In this document: piece by piece, positions 33,661 through 45,294 of the stretch | How the letters are laid out: every line of letters starts with the position of its first letter | How positions within the stretch are numbered: position 1 is the first letter of the stretch | Source: Siphlonurus alternatus | Lineage: Eukaryota; Arthropoda; Insecta; Ephemeroptera; Siphlonuridae | Length of the DNA stretch: 64,000 bases | Reading direction: 5' to 3' | Assembly (NCBI GenBank): GCA_949825025.1 | Contig: OX463781.1 | Location: 39,879,150 to 39,943,149 of the forward strand | Made by a program: the position numbers and the translations under genes | The notes under the pieces: model-generated | The model's database searches: none | What the model was told of the DNA's origin: nothing | What the model saw: only the letters and a program-made list of their open reading frames with translations

Positions 33661-34273
33661 ATGGACAACCTTCATGACATTTTTCATTGCATATTTGGAT
33701 AGATCACCTCGAATTATGTATGTGAATTTGTTTTCAGATCTTTTTAATCCTCTATAACCATCAAAATAGAAAAGACTATCTGACGTCATAGTTATGCAAC
33801 GTATTTCCCTGTGCTTGCGTGTTAAATATTTGCATTAAAATTACCATCACATTAGCATTACCAAGGGTGAAGGGGGGGGGGGGGAGTCGATACGACCCGT
33901 AAATCTTTAAAAGCGGGAAAAAAGGTGTAAAATATTGCCCTAAAAATTCTAGAAAAAATTTTAATCATTAGCCACAGCAATGTATTTCCGCAAAAAAAAA
34001 AAAAAAAAAATGTGAGGAAAAACCGTTTTTTTTAATATGTGATGTCGTTTTGACCCCCCTTCCCCCCTTTCCTTAGTAAAGCATGTGAAAAAAAAAAGTG
34101 TCTTGGTAATTCTAGGGTTAATATGACGTCACAGCGTTTTGCAGCACCACGATTAAATTGAAAAAAAAAATATATGTTGAAATGCCAATGTTGAAAAAAA
34201 ATATTGACAATACATAAGTCGAGATCCTTTATCTAAATATGCAATAAGAAAATTTTCATTAAGGTTGTCCATT
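33661..34273. mobile_element. MITE-G, split by MITE-H
   Basis: Left part starts ATGGACAACCTTCATGACAT and includes CTATCTGACGTCATAGTTAT and GTGTTAAATATTTGCAT. After the MITE-H insertion it resumes with TGACGTCACAGCGTTTTGCA and ends AAGGTTGTCCATTG. Uninterrupted relatives are at 38858 and 57847. Confidence 0.82.
33852..34117. mobile_element. MITE-H (piggyBac-like), copy 2
   Basis: Left end TTAGCATTACCAAGGG, right end TTGGTAATTCTAGGG followed by TTAA (34118-34121). Contains a G-run, CGATACGACCCG, TGTATTTCCGC and GTTTTGACCCCCC. Inserted into MITE-G. Confidence 0.82.
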
Positions 34274-34279
34274 GCGTGA

Positions 34280-35438
<1,159 letters not shown>

Positions 35439-35439
35439 A

Positions 35440-36165
35440 CTCTCACAGTGCATTATTATAACATGATATACTAAATATTAAATTACTCTCTCATATAATA
35501 TAAAACAATATTTATTTATAAAGGTTAACGTATATAATTTATAAAAAATAAATTTTATATACATATTAGGTTACATTATATATTGTATACTCTACACCAT
35601 AATATATAATATTAACGTTGTTTTTTAAATAATAAAACAATATATAAAACAGAGTATATAGCTACTATAATACACTATATATTTTTGTAATGAATATTTA
35701 AAAAGGTTACACTCTTAATTGTGTGGTGTGTACATACATTGTATGTACAGGGATGTTTTTTAATTAAACGTGGTTGCTATACTTGATGTTGTTATTGTTG
35801 GGAGGGAGTACCCCCTCCCTCGCCTCTCAGGTCTGGCTGTTCTTCAAAATGAATCATTTCAGTAAGAGGAAAGGCATTCCTCGTGGTTACCATTGGAATA
35901 CACGTGGACTTTACAGCAAACCACATAATTGACATTCCAAAGCTCTAAAATTACAGTCCGTCTCTTGTTAACTTATAATATCAATGATAAATCTTTGAGA
36001 TACATAAATTTAGTCTAAAATATTTAACAGTATTCACAAATTACTTAAGCCCTAATTTAGCCTAAATTTTTATTCCGGGCAAGGGACGCACGTACGCACT
36101 AGGGTAGGGTTTGAGGAAATAAAATTCGCTTCTTTATATACCTGCCTGCCAGTTGATTTTTCTTT
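35440..36165. other. AT-rich intron
   Basis: TATA-rich sequence to 35740, then a GC-richer patch at 35790-35950. TTTTTATTCCGGGCAAGGGACG at about 36067-36088 resembles a MITE-Q end. Confidence 0.5.
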
Positions 36166-36169
36166 CGGA

Positions 36170-36404
36170 TAAAGGCGGATTTACATGGCGATTTTTATCA
36201 TGCGACGTGACGTAAATAATTGCCACTTACTGTGACATCCATTGGCGGCCATATTTGCATGGCAATTAAAAAAAAAGAGCATCGCAATTAACGCGATTTC
36301 GCTGCCGCAGCCTGGCGAATTCGCTCTCCGAATGCATGGGATTTCACAGCTTGTGTGACAAAATCGCATCGCATCGCCGTTGTCGCCATCTGAATCCGCC
36401 TTTA
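36170..36404 (+). mobile_element. MITE-A, copy 3
   Basis: TAAAGGCGGATTTACATGGC to CCATCTGAATCCGCCTTTA. TA flanks are compatible with a mariner-type duplication. Interior as in copy 1. Confidence 0.92.
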
Positions 36405-36529
36405 CATGAACTTTTCAGCGTTATTTTCATGTAACGGGATCAGCTGTGATGGGGAACGGAGACACTTTTTTTAGCCTCAGCGCGGATTGTGTACAAGAGC
36501 AGGCGTTAGCTTTCTCATAGTATATAGTT

Positions 36530-36770
36530 CAGTGATTTCGGGCTAAATCGAGTACTAAACTTGATGCTAAACCAGGGGCTAAACCTACATGGTACTATAA
36601 AAATGTTCACCAAATCGGTGCTAACGTATCTTCTGTTTACCATTGCTTAATTATCACTGATTTAGCCGACATTTTTATTAACATGTTTTTACCCTGATTT
36701 AGCACCATTTTAGCATTCGATTTAACCCTTGATAAAAGTTGAGGCTCAAGTACTTTGTGAATGCCCCCCA
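36530..36770. mobile_element. MITE-C, copy 2
   Basis: GGGCTAAATCGAGTACTAAA, CCAAATCGGTGCTAACG and the right end CTCAAGTACTTTGTGAATGC match copy 1; the left terminal motif is eroded. Confidence 0.78.
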
Positions 36771-37015
36771 TTATAATTTATGTTGTTACTTGATATTATA
36801 TAATCATGAACTGGTATATACACTCGTTACCTTAGAAAATTTCCCACTTGCAGTCTTTTTAATCAGCTGTGATATTCTTACGGGCCTTTATGATTAACAA
36901 GACGGTAAAGGAAAATTTTCCCAGGTGACGACTGTACAGAATTGAGTTTATTTTAATATTATTTCAATGACAGACGTGGTTAAAAATAAAAGTTTAATCA
37001 ATTAAATGCTTTCCA

Positions 37016-37348
37016 ATGGACAACTTACATGAAATTTTTTTAATCCAAAAATGAATAGAGTGTACCAAATTATGCTACTCTGAATTTTTTCAGATTTTTT
37101 TTTAGTCCTGGAACTTTAAAAAAAAATATATATTGAAAGTGCGGCCACGCCCCCTGGAGGCGTTAGTAGGCGTTTTTGCACCATCCTTTTTATTAAGGAT
37201 TCAGTGGTGCCAACTTAAATTACAGGACTTTCAATAATTATTTGAAAATAGTTCCGGGACTCCAAAAAATCTGAAAAAATTCAGAGTGGCATAATTTGAT
37301 ACCTTCTTTTCATTTTTGCAATAAATATTTTTCATGTAAGTTGTCCGT
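37016..37348 (-). mobile_element. MITE-F, copy in inverse orientation
   Basis: ATGGACAACTTACATGAAAT to GTAAGTTGTCCGT. The core GCCACGCCCCCTGGAGGCGT is the complement of the other copies, so the asymmetric middle shows orientation. Confidence 0.9.
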
Positions 37349-37359
37349 TAATAAGTCTA

Positions 37360-38855
37360 TACGTACTCATATATTTTTCTATTGATTTTTTTATTATATA
37401 GATGATGTTGTATAAATGTGAGTATTTTAATAAAGCTGTACACTACAAGCTCATAACATTATTTTGATAATTAGGCATGATATATTATGATGATTATTAA
37501 CTGAAATAATTCTCAAAGAAATCGTAAAGTAAAGTTTCTTTCAAGGAATTAAAATTTTCTTCATACAATACTTAAAAACACAATTAACTTAATTATATTA
37601 TTATATTTCCCTCATGAATACATAACAAACAAGTCAGAGGCAACAGACAACGAACAGTCCATTATGACCTAACACAAAAGTGCATCCCTGTGAAACATAA
37701 TTGTATAAATAAAAACTTATTATAACAAGGGTAAATACATGTTGCTAATGAAACATTTTCACAAATATGAAGTAAGCTATTCCAAAGTCAATTTAATATA
37801 TTACTAACTACATTTGATATTCATATGTGCTTCAGCTTATTATAAAACACAATTACAAATACATAATTTATAACATTAGCTCAATATACAAGTAAAGTTT
37901 AGTTCTGTAATTAAACAATAGAAAGTACAATCTATTTCATGAAGTCACTAAATATTACAAGAAACCTTATTACACTTGGAAACATACATTCTTAAAATGT
38001 ACCCTAAGGTATTGAATTAGGACTAAAGTTTAACTAGTAAAAGTTATAATTGTTCATGGGCGTCTTAATATTGATAAAAGAACCTAAGTATCAACGCTGG
38101 AACATTTATTTAAATTTAGATTATACCCCAAGGCTTTTACTCATTACAAAGTCATGTTGGTGTATACAGTAAATTAAAAACAACAAAACAGCCTCATACG
38201 ATTGTTATAAAAAATTCAATATCCTTGCTTGAGTATAACAAAAAATATTAATAAAAGGTCCTTCTATATACAGTATACATTTTCTATGCTGTTTTTTTAT
38301 GTATTGAATAATGGACTGCAAGTAATTGGATATCAGAAATTGAATATTTTACTGTTGACTTGTGAGCTTTTTTCTAATACGGTTGTGAAGTTGCATAAAT
38401 AACATATAAGAAAATTTAATATTTAATAATTTTACTTGATAGTTTCTTCAAATATATTAAATCTAAGTGCGTGTATAAAATAGTCTTGATATTATGTATT
38501 ATATTTTTTAAGTTGCTTTTTGTTGGCAAATTGTTTTATTGCATTGATTTTTATTAAAATAAAAATGAAAAAAAGGAATATTGTAATTTTAGCGTGTTTA
38601 CTATTTTAAGTTATTTGTTTTATATTTTCAAGTATATCAAAAACTGAGTATCATTCATGCTGATATCAGTATGAAAAATATAAGAAACGAAGTAAGTAGA
38701 TGATAACATGCTTATTGAATTTCCAATTAATCACAGGTTCTCAAATGCTCATTAAGAAACAGATATCAAGATAGAATTCTTAAGTCTTCAAATTCCTGTA
38801 AATTGTTAAATTCCATTCATATATGATAACAATAGAAAACCTTCCAAACATTTTT
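37360..38855. other. AT-rich intron, nothing recognised
   Basis: About 1.5 kb of A/T-rich DNA without long ORFs, palindromes or recurrent words. Confidence 0.6.
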
Positions 38856-38857
38856 AT

Positions 38858-39113
38858 TATAAATTTGGATAGAGGACCTCATTGTCATTTTTTTTTTCAA
38901 TTTTTTACCCTCCAACATCCTCAAAATTGACGTTGTGACGTCATAGTCATGCAACATCTTTCCCTGTTAAATATTTGCATGAATTTGACGTCGCAGCGTT
39001 TTGCAGCAGAATCTTAAGGGTCTTAGAGGGCTAAATAAATCTGAAAAATATTTATAGTACAGAACTCGAGCTCTTCTATCCAAATATGTAATAAAAAAAT
39101 ACATGTCCATTGT
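38858..39113. mobile_element. MITE-G, copy 2
   Basis: TTGGATAGAGGACCTC, GTTGTGACGTCATAGTCATG, TTTGACGTCGCAGCGTTTTG and CTTCTATCCAAATATG. The outer left terminus is unclear. Confidence 0.75.
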
Positions 39114-39119
39114 ATACCT

Positions 39120-39575
39120 ACTTTTGTTTTCTTTCCAAAAGTTGATAATCTCAAATTATTAAAAAGCTACTTGAGAGTTCATTTTCCTTCTTACAATTTA
39201 ACTGTTTACATAATAAAGCATAACAGAGGGTAAGGTGGTTGCAATGTTAATTTATGGATAATACTGAAAGCTTCTCCCCTCTGTATAACCAACCCCTACA
39301 TCCTTGCTACTTCCGCCGCACCTGATTAAAGTTATAGCGCATCTAGCACGTAATAAATTATACAGTTATAGCATAGAAGCGTCGCAAACATATGAGACCA
39401 AATTAAAATCAACAACTTAAAGTTAATTATTTAAAAATTATATTCAAATTTTAATTTATTTTTATTAAATATTATTAAAATTGAAATTCTATTATTTACT
39501 GAAAAAAAAATATATCGCAGATATTATAGCTTTCAAACGCGTGGTTTCCAATCAACAAAACTGAAATAAGACATC
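39120..39575. other. AT-rich intron
   Basis: No feature. Confidence 0.5.
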
Positions 39576-39577
39576 CT

Positions 39578-40013
39578 CCCGGGAGTTGAAATAATTTTTA
39601 ACTTTTATTCACCTTTTAATGTCTCTCTTCGTTGTTTTTCCTCCTATTTGGTACCATTTTAGACGAAAACAAAGGGAAAAGAGGAGATTACGTATTTTTT
39701 CCTCTTCTTGAGCACAAAATATTAGAAAAATTGTTTCCATTTCATCCTCAATTTGAGCGAGGAAGAAATATAAGTTGTGTATTTGAAGTAAAAAGACATA
39801 ATATCGGGCGCGATTTACGAAGAAGTTAGCCAGGTTTTTAACCACGTTCAGCTTAACCACGTTTAACTATATCTAACGTGTTAAATCACCTAGTTAAACG
39901 TGGTTAAGTTAAACGTGGTTAGAAACCTGAATAACTTCTTCGTGAATCGCACCCAATAAGATTAGTTTTAAAAGTGTATGTGAAGAGTTGAAGACGTGAT
40001 TTTTCAACTAGGC
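39578..40013 (-). mobile_element. MITE-I, copy 3, split by MITE-B
   Basis: CCCGGGAGTTGAAATAATTT to GTGATTTTTCAACTAGG on the + strand, complement of the other copies. MITE-B at 39804-39956 interrupts it. ORFs of 65 and 83 codons over 39609-39860 lie inside the element and are spurious. Confidence 0.88.
39804..39956. mobile_element. MITE-B inserted in MITE-I
   Basis: TA at 39802-39803 and 39957-39958. Ends TCGGGCGCGATTTACGAAGA and TTCTTCGTGAATCGCACCCAA-type. The intact TA pair inside another element fixes both boundaries. Confidence 0.93.
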
Positions 40014-40150
40014 TATACTTTATATTTTATATTATATATAGCTTCATGACAGGGTTACTGATAGTGAGATCCTGAAAACCACCTGAAATATCGTACGTCA
40101 TTTGGAATATATTTTACATAAATATCATTGCATGTTATGTTTAGAATGGA

Positions 40151-40460
40151 GTATTGTCCTCCATTTTTTTTATTGCAGAAATGGATAGAGGGTGCAAAGT
40201 TATGCTACCCTGATTTTTTTCAGATTTTTTTGAGACCTGGAACTATTTTTAAAAAATTATTGAAAGTCCTGTTTGTGACGTCACGCGGCGGCAAGTCCTA
40301 TCTTTTTCTTAAGGAGCGGCGTCTCGTGACGTCACGAAAAGGACTTTTAATAATTTTTTAAAAATAGTTCCCGGGCTCTAAAAAATCTGAAAAAAATCAG
40401 GGTAACATAACTTTGCACCCTCTATCCATTTCTGCAATAAAAAAAATTGAGGACAATACT
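40151..40460. mobile_element. MITE-F2 subfamily, full copy
   Basis: Ends GTATTGTCCTCCATTTTTTT and AAAATTGAGGACAATAC. Arms share AGAAATGGATAGAGGGTGCA and ACTATTTTTAAAAAATTATT with family F, but the core is different (TTTGTGACGTCACGCGGCGG and GGCGTCTCGTGACGTCACG). Confidence 0.85.
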
Positions 40461-40469
40461 CTATTGGTC

Positions 40470-40580
40470 GTAAACGAGAAAGCTCTCAACCAATCAGAAA
40501 ATTTAAAATTTTCGATTCACTTTGAAAATGCTAGTGAACGGATAAGAATTTTCTGATTGGTTGAGAGCTTTTCTTTTTCC
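40470..40580. mobile_element. Foldback with AACCAATCAGAAAA arms
   Basis: GAGAAAGCTCTCAACCAATC, AGAAAATTTAAAATTT and then GAATTTTCTGATTGGTTGAG, AGCTTTTC. Abuts MITE-F2. Small nonautonomous element or an F2 extension. Confidence 0.65.
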
Positions 40581-40599
40581 GATTCCGGACAGTTCTGAA

Positions 40600-40925
40600 C
40601 AGGGTTTAATTTTTAGACATAATATCATATTATAAGCTAGTGTTGTATTTTTTTATAAATTAATAATAATATTATATTTAATTATATTTTGCAATACTTA
40701 AAATTTACACGTAGATGACGTAGCGCAGTTTTCAATTAGTATTATTAACATTTAATAGAATATAAACTTTATTATTTTTTTATTTATTTTTTATTTTATT
40801 TATTTGAAGGAAGAGGAAAAAGTAAAACGGTGTTATTTATATTTTATTTCTCGGAAAACTCGTTCAATGTGTTCGTGCAGTGAGCTATATTTCCTTGTTG
40901 CAGTATTTTTGTCTAAGTGTGTATT
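40600..40925. other. AT-rich intron
   Basis: No supported feature. Confidence 0.45.
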
Positions 40926-40926
40926 A

Positions 40927-41061
40927 TTATGCACTAGGCGAGCTGGCCGGGGGTTTATGCTTGTGTTTGCTACAACACATTGCACCTGCTGCCTCAGATT
41001 GCATGTAGAGCTGCTTGTTTACCAGACACCTTACCACCGTATGTTGTAAGAGACCAACGTA
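40927..41061 (-). other. Weak - strand ORF after an acceptor-like AG
   Basis: On the - strand GATCGATAG at 41062-41070 is followed by about 44 open codons ending in TAA, including LVNKQLYMQSEAAGAMCCSK. The + strand is open over the same stretch. No motif recognised; the pyrimidine tract is poor. Confidence 0.15.
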
Positions 41062-41096
41062 CTATCGATCTGGTCACATTGTAATCTTTATATACT

Positions 41097-41320
41097 TCAT
41101 GCTTCTTTTAACTACACTGTTGTCTTGATCATCATAGCTGAGGTTTCCACGTTTCTTGATGCAAATTATAGCAAAATAAATTGCAAAAAAAAATATACTC
41201 ATTCCTTATACGTTAAAAGTGTTCATGCATCTTTTAACTACTACACTGTTATCTTGACCATCATAATTAGAGGTTTCCACGTTTCCTGTTGCAAATTCTA
41301 GCATGATGGCTCATAAAAAA
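41097..41320. repeat. Diverged tandem duplication, about 126-bp period
   Basis: TCATGCTTCTTTTAACTACA and GAGGTTTCCACGTTTCTTGA at 41097 recur as TCATGCATCTTTTAACTACT and GAGGTTTCCACGTTTCCTGT at 41223. The GAGGTTTCCACG word is also in the SINE central domain, so the unit may derive from it. Confidence 0.7.
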
Positions 41321-41329
41321 TACACTATT

Positions 41330-41995
41330 TTTTTTTACATTTCTTCAGTGGTTACGTGCAAAATTGTGACAAAACTTTTACTACCCCTACAGTATTTCTG
41401 GACGGTGCCGATGAGCTCACTGAGATGATGTGGAAAAATTTGGTGAACTTAAATTATTCGGTAATGGATTTAGCTTCTCTTACATCCTGTGAAATTTCAA
41501 CTCGCTATAAATTTAAAGCATCCAAATCAGAGGTGTAACAAAAGCTTGGTCTTGTGGTGTATCTTAAAGGTATGAATCTCATTATCATAAATAAATCATT
41601 ATTTGTTACTAAAAAAACTCTATGGTAATCGATGTAAGGTTGCGTTGTACTTACTCTTTAATATAATCATTATCCACCGCAAAGTGATCAATATTTAATG
41701 ATTGCAAGAACATAATAAATGCGTTAGTGTTTGAAGTATGGGGTCTGCGATGATACGTATAAAGATAAAAAATCCTAAAATATTTTCTCAGCGTCACGAT
41801 GATCATTATTAAAAATTGATAATTCATTTTGACCACTAAAGTATTTCTGTGAATTGTTTTATTTGCATATATAGGGCACGCGGTATAAATATTTTACTCT
41901 TGAATATTTCATTTATTTTATTTGTATTTACAGAAACAAATTAATTAAAAATTAATTTACACAAGAAAATTTTTCTAATTATTACATACAATTTT
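41330..41995. other. AT-rich intron with an unrecognised 60-codon ORF
   Basis: A + strand frame at 41356-41538 has an acceptor-like TTTACATTTCTTCAG just upstream and includes FLDGADELTEMMWKNLVNLN. No family recognised; coding status open. Confidence 0.3.
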
Positions 41996-41998
41996 TCT

Positions 41999-42168
41999 TT
42001 ACATTGAGGGTGCAAAGTTATGCTACTCTGATGTTTTTTTTTAAAGCTCGGGAACTATTTTTAAAAAATTATACTTCCAACCTCTAAAAAAACTTAAAAA
42101 AAATAGAGTGGCATAATTTTGCACCCTCTATTCATTTGTGTAATAAGAAATTTTGAGGTCGATATTCT
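41999..42168. mobile_element. MITE-F2, internally deleted copy
   Basis: GAGGGTGCAAAGTTATGCTA to GCACCCTCTATTCATTTGTG around a shortened centre; lacks the TGACGTCACG core. Confidence 0.75.
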
Positions 42169-42169
42169 C

Positions 42170-43025
42170 TTGTGTTGGTAATACATGCTCAAGGAAAAGT
42201 AATAAATTGAATTTGGGAGAGGTAATACTCGTATTATGTTTCTACAAATCAATCTGTCTTTCTAATCACCGAAAATGATATGATATGGCAATAAATTAAT
42301 TATAATTTTATATTTTCAATGTTATTTTTCTATTTTTCTAAAAGACTGTTAAGATTTAAAGAGCAGTGAGATTTTGGCGGCATATTATACTTCGATATGT
42401 AAGACAGCGAGAACAACCATCCATCAAGTTGGGGGGGGGGGGGTATCGACTCACCTGAAAATTGTTGCTCTCCCCCTCCCTTTTAACTCATTAGTGAACA
42501 TAAATCAAAGATACATCATCGCTGCCCTGCTTTGTGATAATATCTAATCGTATAATAATACACTGCTGATGCAGCAGGTTTGTTATTAAATTAAAAGTAA
42601 AAAAAAAAAAAAAAATAACAAAATAAAAATAAAAATGACGATTTATGTTATAATGTGAAATTACATGTCAAACTTTTACACTAAATGTTAGTTATATGGC
42701 CAGTTTTATCATTACATTATTTCTTAGACTTCTTTAGATCTTGTGTCGTAATTTCTGCCTGAATAGAATTCAATTACAATAGTTATATATTGGAAATACT
42801 TAAACAGATCAGAAGTTCTTTTAAAATTTTATTGCAACCCCTTCACATACTGTAATGAATAATTAAAATATATAGGTATTAAAAAATAAAATTTGTAATT
42901 TTTTGCTTGAACAATGTTTGTGTGATTTCCTAGCTATAAAATTTTCAATTTATTCTAATAAAATTTTAATTAAAAATAATAATTTAATACATTGAAAATT
43001 AATATATATAAAATTATATATTGCT
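42170..43025. other. AT-rich intron
   Basis: A G-run and GC-richer patch at 42420-42480 and an A-run near 42601. Nothing else. Confidence 0.5.
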
Positions 43026-43030
43026 TCAAC

Positions 43031-43310
43031 TGAACCCTAGAACAGGGTACTGGCCACAATTAAGTGACTGAATTTAACCTTCCGGCTCTTCGTAGATCCT
43101 ACTTTTGTGGGTCCCTTCCAAACCAAGGCGGCCATGGCCTAAGCAATCCATCCCAGCATTCACCTGGTTGTAACTGAGGAAACCATGGAAACCTCAGTCA
43201 GGATGGTTGGCAATTGATGGAGGATCACCTCCCGGATGCACGAGTGGGTGTTCTTTAGCAACCGCCACTTTTGAAAAGTTTGGCGGTGAATGGCTGGGAA
43301 TATTATAATA
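43031..43310 (-). mobile_element. SINE, body without clear 5S head
   Basis: Reads on the - strand CCTGACTGAGGTTTCCATGG, GAATGCTGGGATGGATTGC, GGCCATGGCCGCC, TTTGGAAGGGACCC and AGAGCCGGAAGGTTAAATTC. The 5' part (CACTCGTGCATCCGGGAGG) is not 5S-like, suggesting another head on the same body, or truncation. Confidence 0.8.
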
Positions 43311-43314
43311 TAAC

Positions 43315-44105
43315 ACAGTAAATTGGCGGCGATAATATAAAATTATAAATAAAGATTAAAAAACAGAACTATATTTTTCACGATGAAATCTTTTTTTTTT
43401 TTTTTTTTTTTTTTACTTCTTTTGGAAATTTTATGATTTTCTGAAGTGAAACATCAGTAGCTATAATACAATGTTAGGTATTCAATAATTTAGAGTCTTT
43501 AGAATCGTTGGTAACACACAAGCTATGCATGAAGTGGCTGCGTAGAAAGGAAAGGTAAAATTTATGCACCCTTTACTTGTACTCTACTAAGCCACAGAGT
43601 TTATTATATACACTTTACAGGTACAAAAGTACTACTGGTAGAGGTGTGTATAATATTTACCTTTATACCCCTTTGTATACATTTGTTGTGATAATTTAGG
43701 TGCAATAAATATAACACTTAATTGTAGGCTGTGTGTTAAGTGGTTTTAAATTTTAGTTATTTCAAACAATGCTTGGCATACAAATATGTGAAAATTTGCA
43801 TACTCCTTTTTTTAAATCATAAAGTTAATTAATATAAATAAGACAATTTAAAATAAATTTAATTATCATTTATTCATAGTAGATAATATTACAAGGAATT
43901 TACAACAGAACAATTCTAACAACACCTGATTTGTTGAAGTTTCAAGAGCCAAGCAGAAAAATAAAGAACAAAAGGACAAAAATATAGAAATGAAGGTTTG
44001 CAATTTTCAAAGACAAAGAGTACCACTCCAACCCCAAAACAAAGCGATTTTTAGAGTAATCAAAACTTAAAATACTGACGGTGAGCACGAATATGTTACA
44101 TAGTG
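43315..44105. other. AT-rich intron
   Basis: T-run at 43390-43415; no genes. Confidence 0.5.
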
Positions 44106-44458
44106 GTTGTGTGGTGCAGTGCGCTTGACCGGGTCTCGTCAGATCACCGAAGTCAAGCAACGCCGAGCGTGGTTAGTAGGTGGATGTGTGACCATTTTCA
44201 AAAAAAAAAAAAAACGTTTCCCACCCAGGGGTAAATCGTTACGCTTTTCCACTATGTGGTTCTCCTGGCTGCGGACCATTGCACTTTGGTTCATTGAAAA
44301 AGCTGTAGCGTTCATCCTGGCTGAGTTTTCCACGTTTCCCTCAATCGCAGGCGAATGCCGGGATGGATTGCAAGGCCGTGGCCGCCCCCGTTCTGGAAGA
44401 GTCCGCGAAACGCTAAGTTATATAGGGTTTCGGAAGGTTCGGGGTTTCAAACTTAGTG
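44106..44458 (+). mobile_element. 5S-rRNA-derived SINE, full-length copy
   Basis: Head GTGGTGCAGTGCGCTTGACC, TCAGATCACCGAAGTCAAGC and AACGCCGAGCGTGGTTAG match 5S rRNA around its internal control region; body CATCCTGGCTGAGTTTTCCA, GCGAATGCCGGGATGGATTG, GGCCGTGGCCGCC; 3' part GGGTTTCGGAAGGTTCGGG. The 118- and 64-codon frames across it are not genes. Confidence 0.92.
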
Positions 44459-44469
44459 AGTAATTACTA

Positions 44470-45170
44470 CTAATTAGTAAGTAGAAGTACCCTGTTAGGG
44501 TTTGATTAAATATAATATATATTATGCTCAAATAATTAAAAACTTCCTAAACAAATTATTATTAAAATATTCCTTAAAGTAAATAAGATGTTTAGTCAAT
44601 AAAAAATAATGCATGCTTAAAAACTTTCTCAAGTTTAAATATCTACATTACATTCATTGAGTTTACAAACCAACAAGCTGGGAAAATGTTTTTCTGAATG
44701 AAATGAAGTGTCTAGTTTTTTACTCCCCATTCTGGGGCACCACCACGACGATCATTTCACTCTGCAAAGAGTTGCTGGGAATGTGATGATGGTGGACGTG
44801 ATTGGAAGAGCGGGAATTAGAAGAACCGGTTGTGACTGGAATCTTTCATTGGCTTCTCGTCAGAATGAAAAACTTATTACTTACCAACTATTTTGTGAAA
44901 AAAGAAAGTATTTTAATGTAAAAAAAACTTTAAGAACTTGAAAGGAAAAAAAAAACATGGATTTAAGTCAATTTAATTAATTGAATATTATAGTTACTTT
45001 GCTATTTTTTTAGCTTTATTAATTACAAAAGGGAAATTTATTTCATCAATGGAAAATATACTTTACCTATAAGTGCTTACTATTTCAAAATCTACACTTA
45101 ATTGACTACATATTTTTTCACAGGTGTACAAATATTACAAAAGGGTAGTTGCGTGGATGGTTGGGATACA
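44470..45170. other. AT-rich intron with a GC-richer patch
   Basis: 44715-44875 is unique and GC-richer (GGGGCACCACCACGACGATC) with a 77-codon + strand frame that I do not recognise. No splice context was found. Confidence 0.35.
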
Positions 45171-45174
45171 ATGG

Positions 45175-45293
45175 TTGGTGATTTACAAAAGAGTCCAGCG
45201 TTCTCACTAACCGCGGTTAGCACTAGCCTAATTCATGAAATTAACTGCGGTTAGTGAGAAACCTGGATAACTCTCTTCGTGAATCGCGTCCAA
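45175..45293. mobile_element. MITE-B, short copy
   Basis: TTGGTGATTTACAAAAGAGT to TCTTCGTGAATCGCGTCCAA with ACTAACCGCGGTTAGCACTA in the arm; it uses the GCGGTTAG version found in the outer element at 8793. Confidence 0.85.
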
Positions 45294-45294
45294 A

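Noticed and set aside
39609..39860. ORFs of 65 and 83 codons on opposite strands
   Set aside because: Both lie in MITE-I and run into the inserted MITE-B.
44107..44463. 118-codon + strand ORF
   Set aside because: It coincides with a 5S-headed SINE copy.
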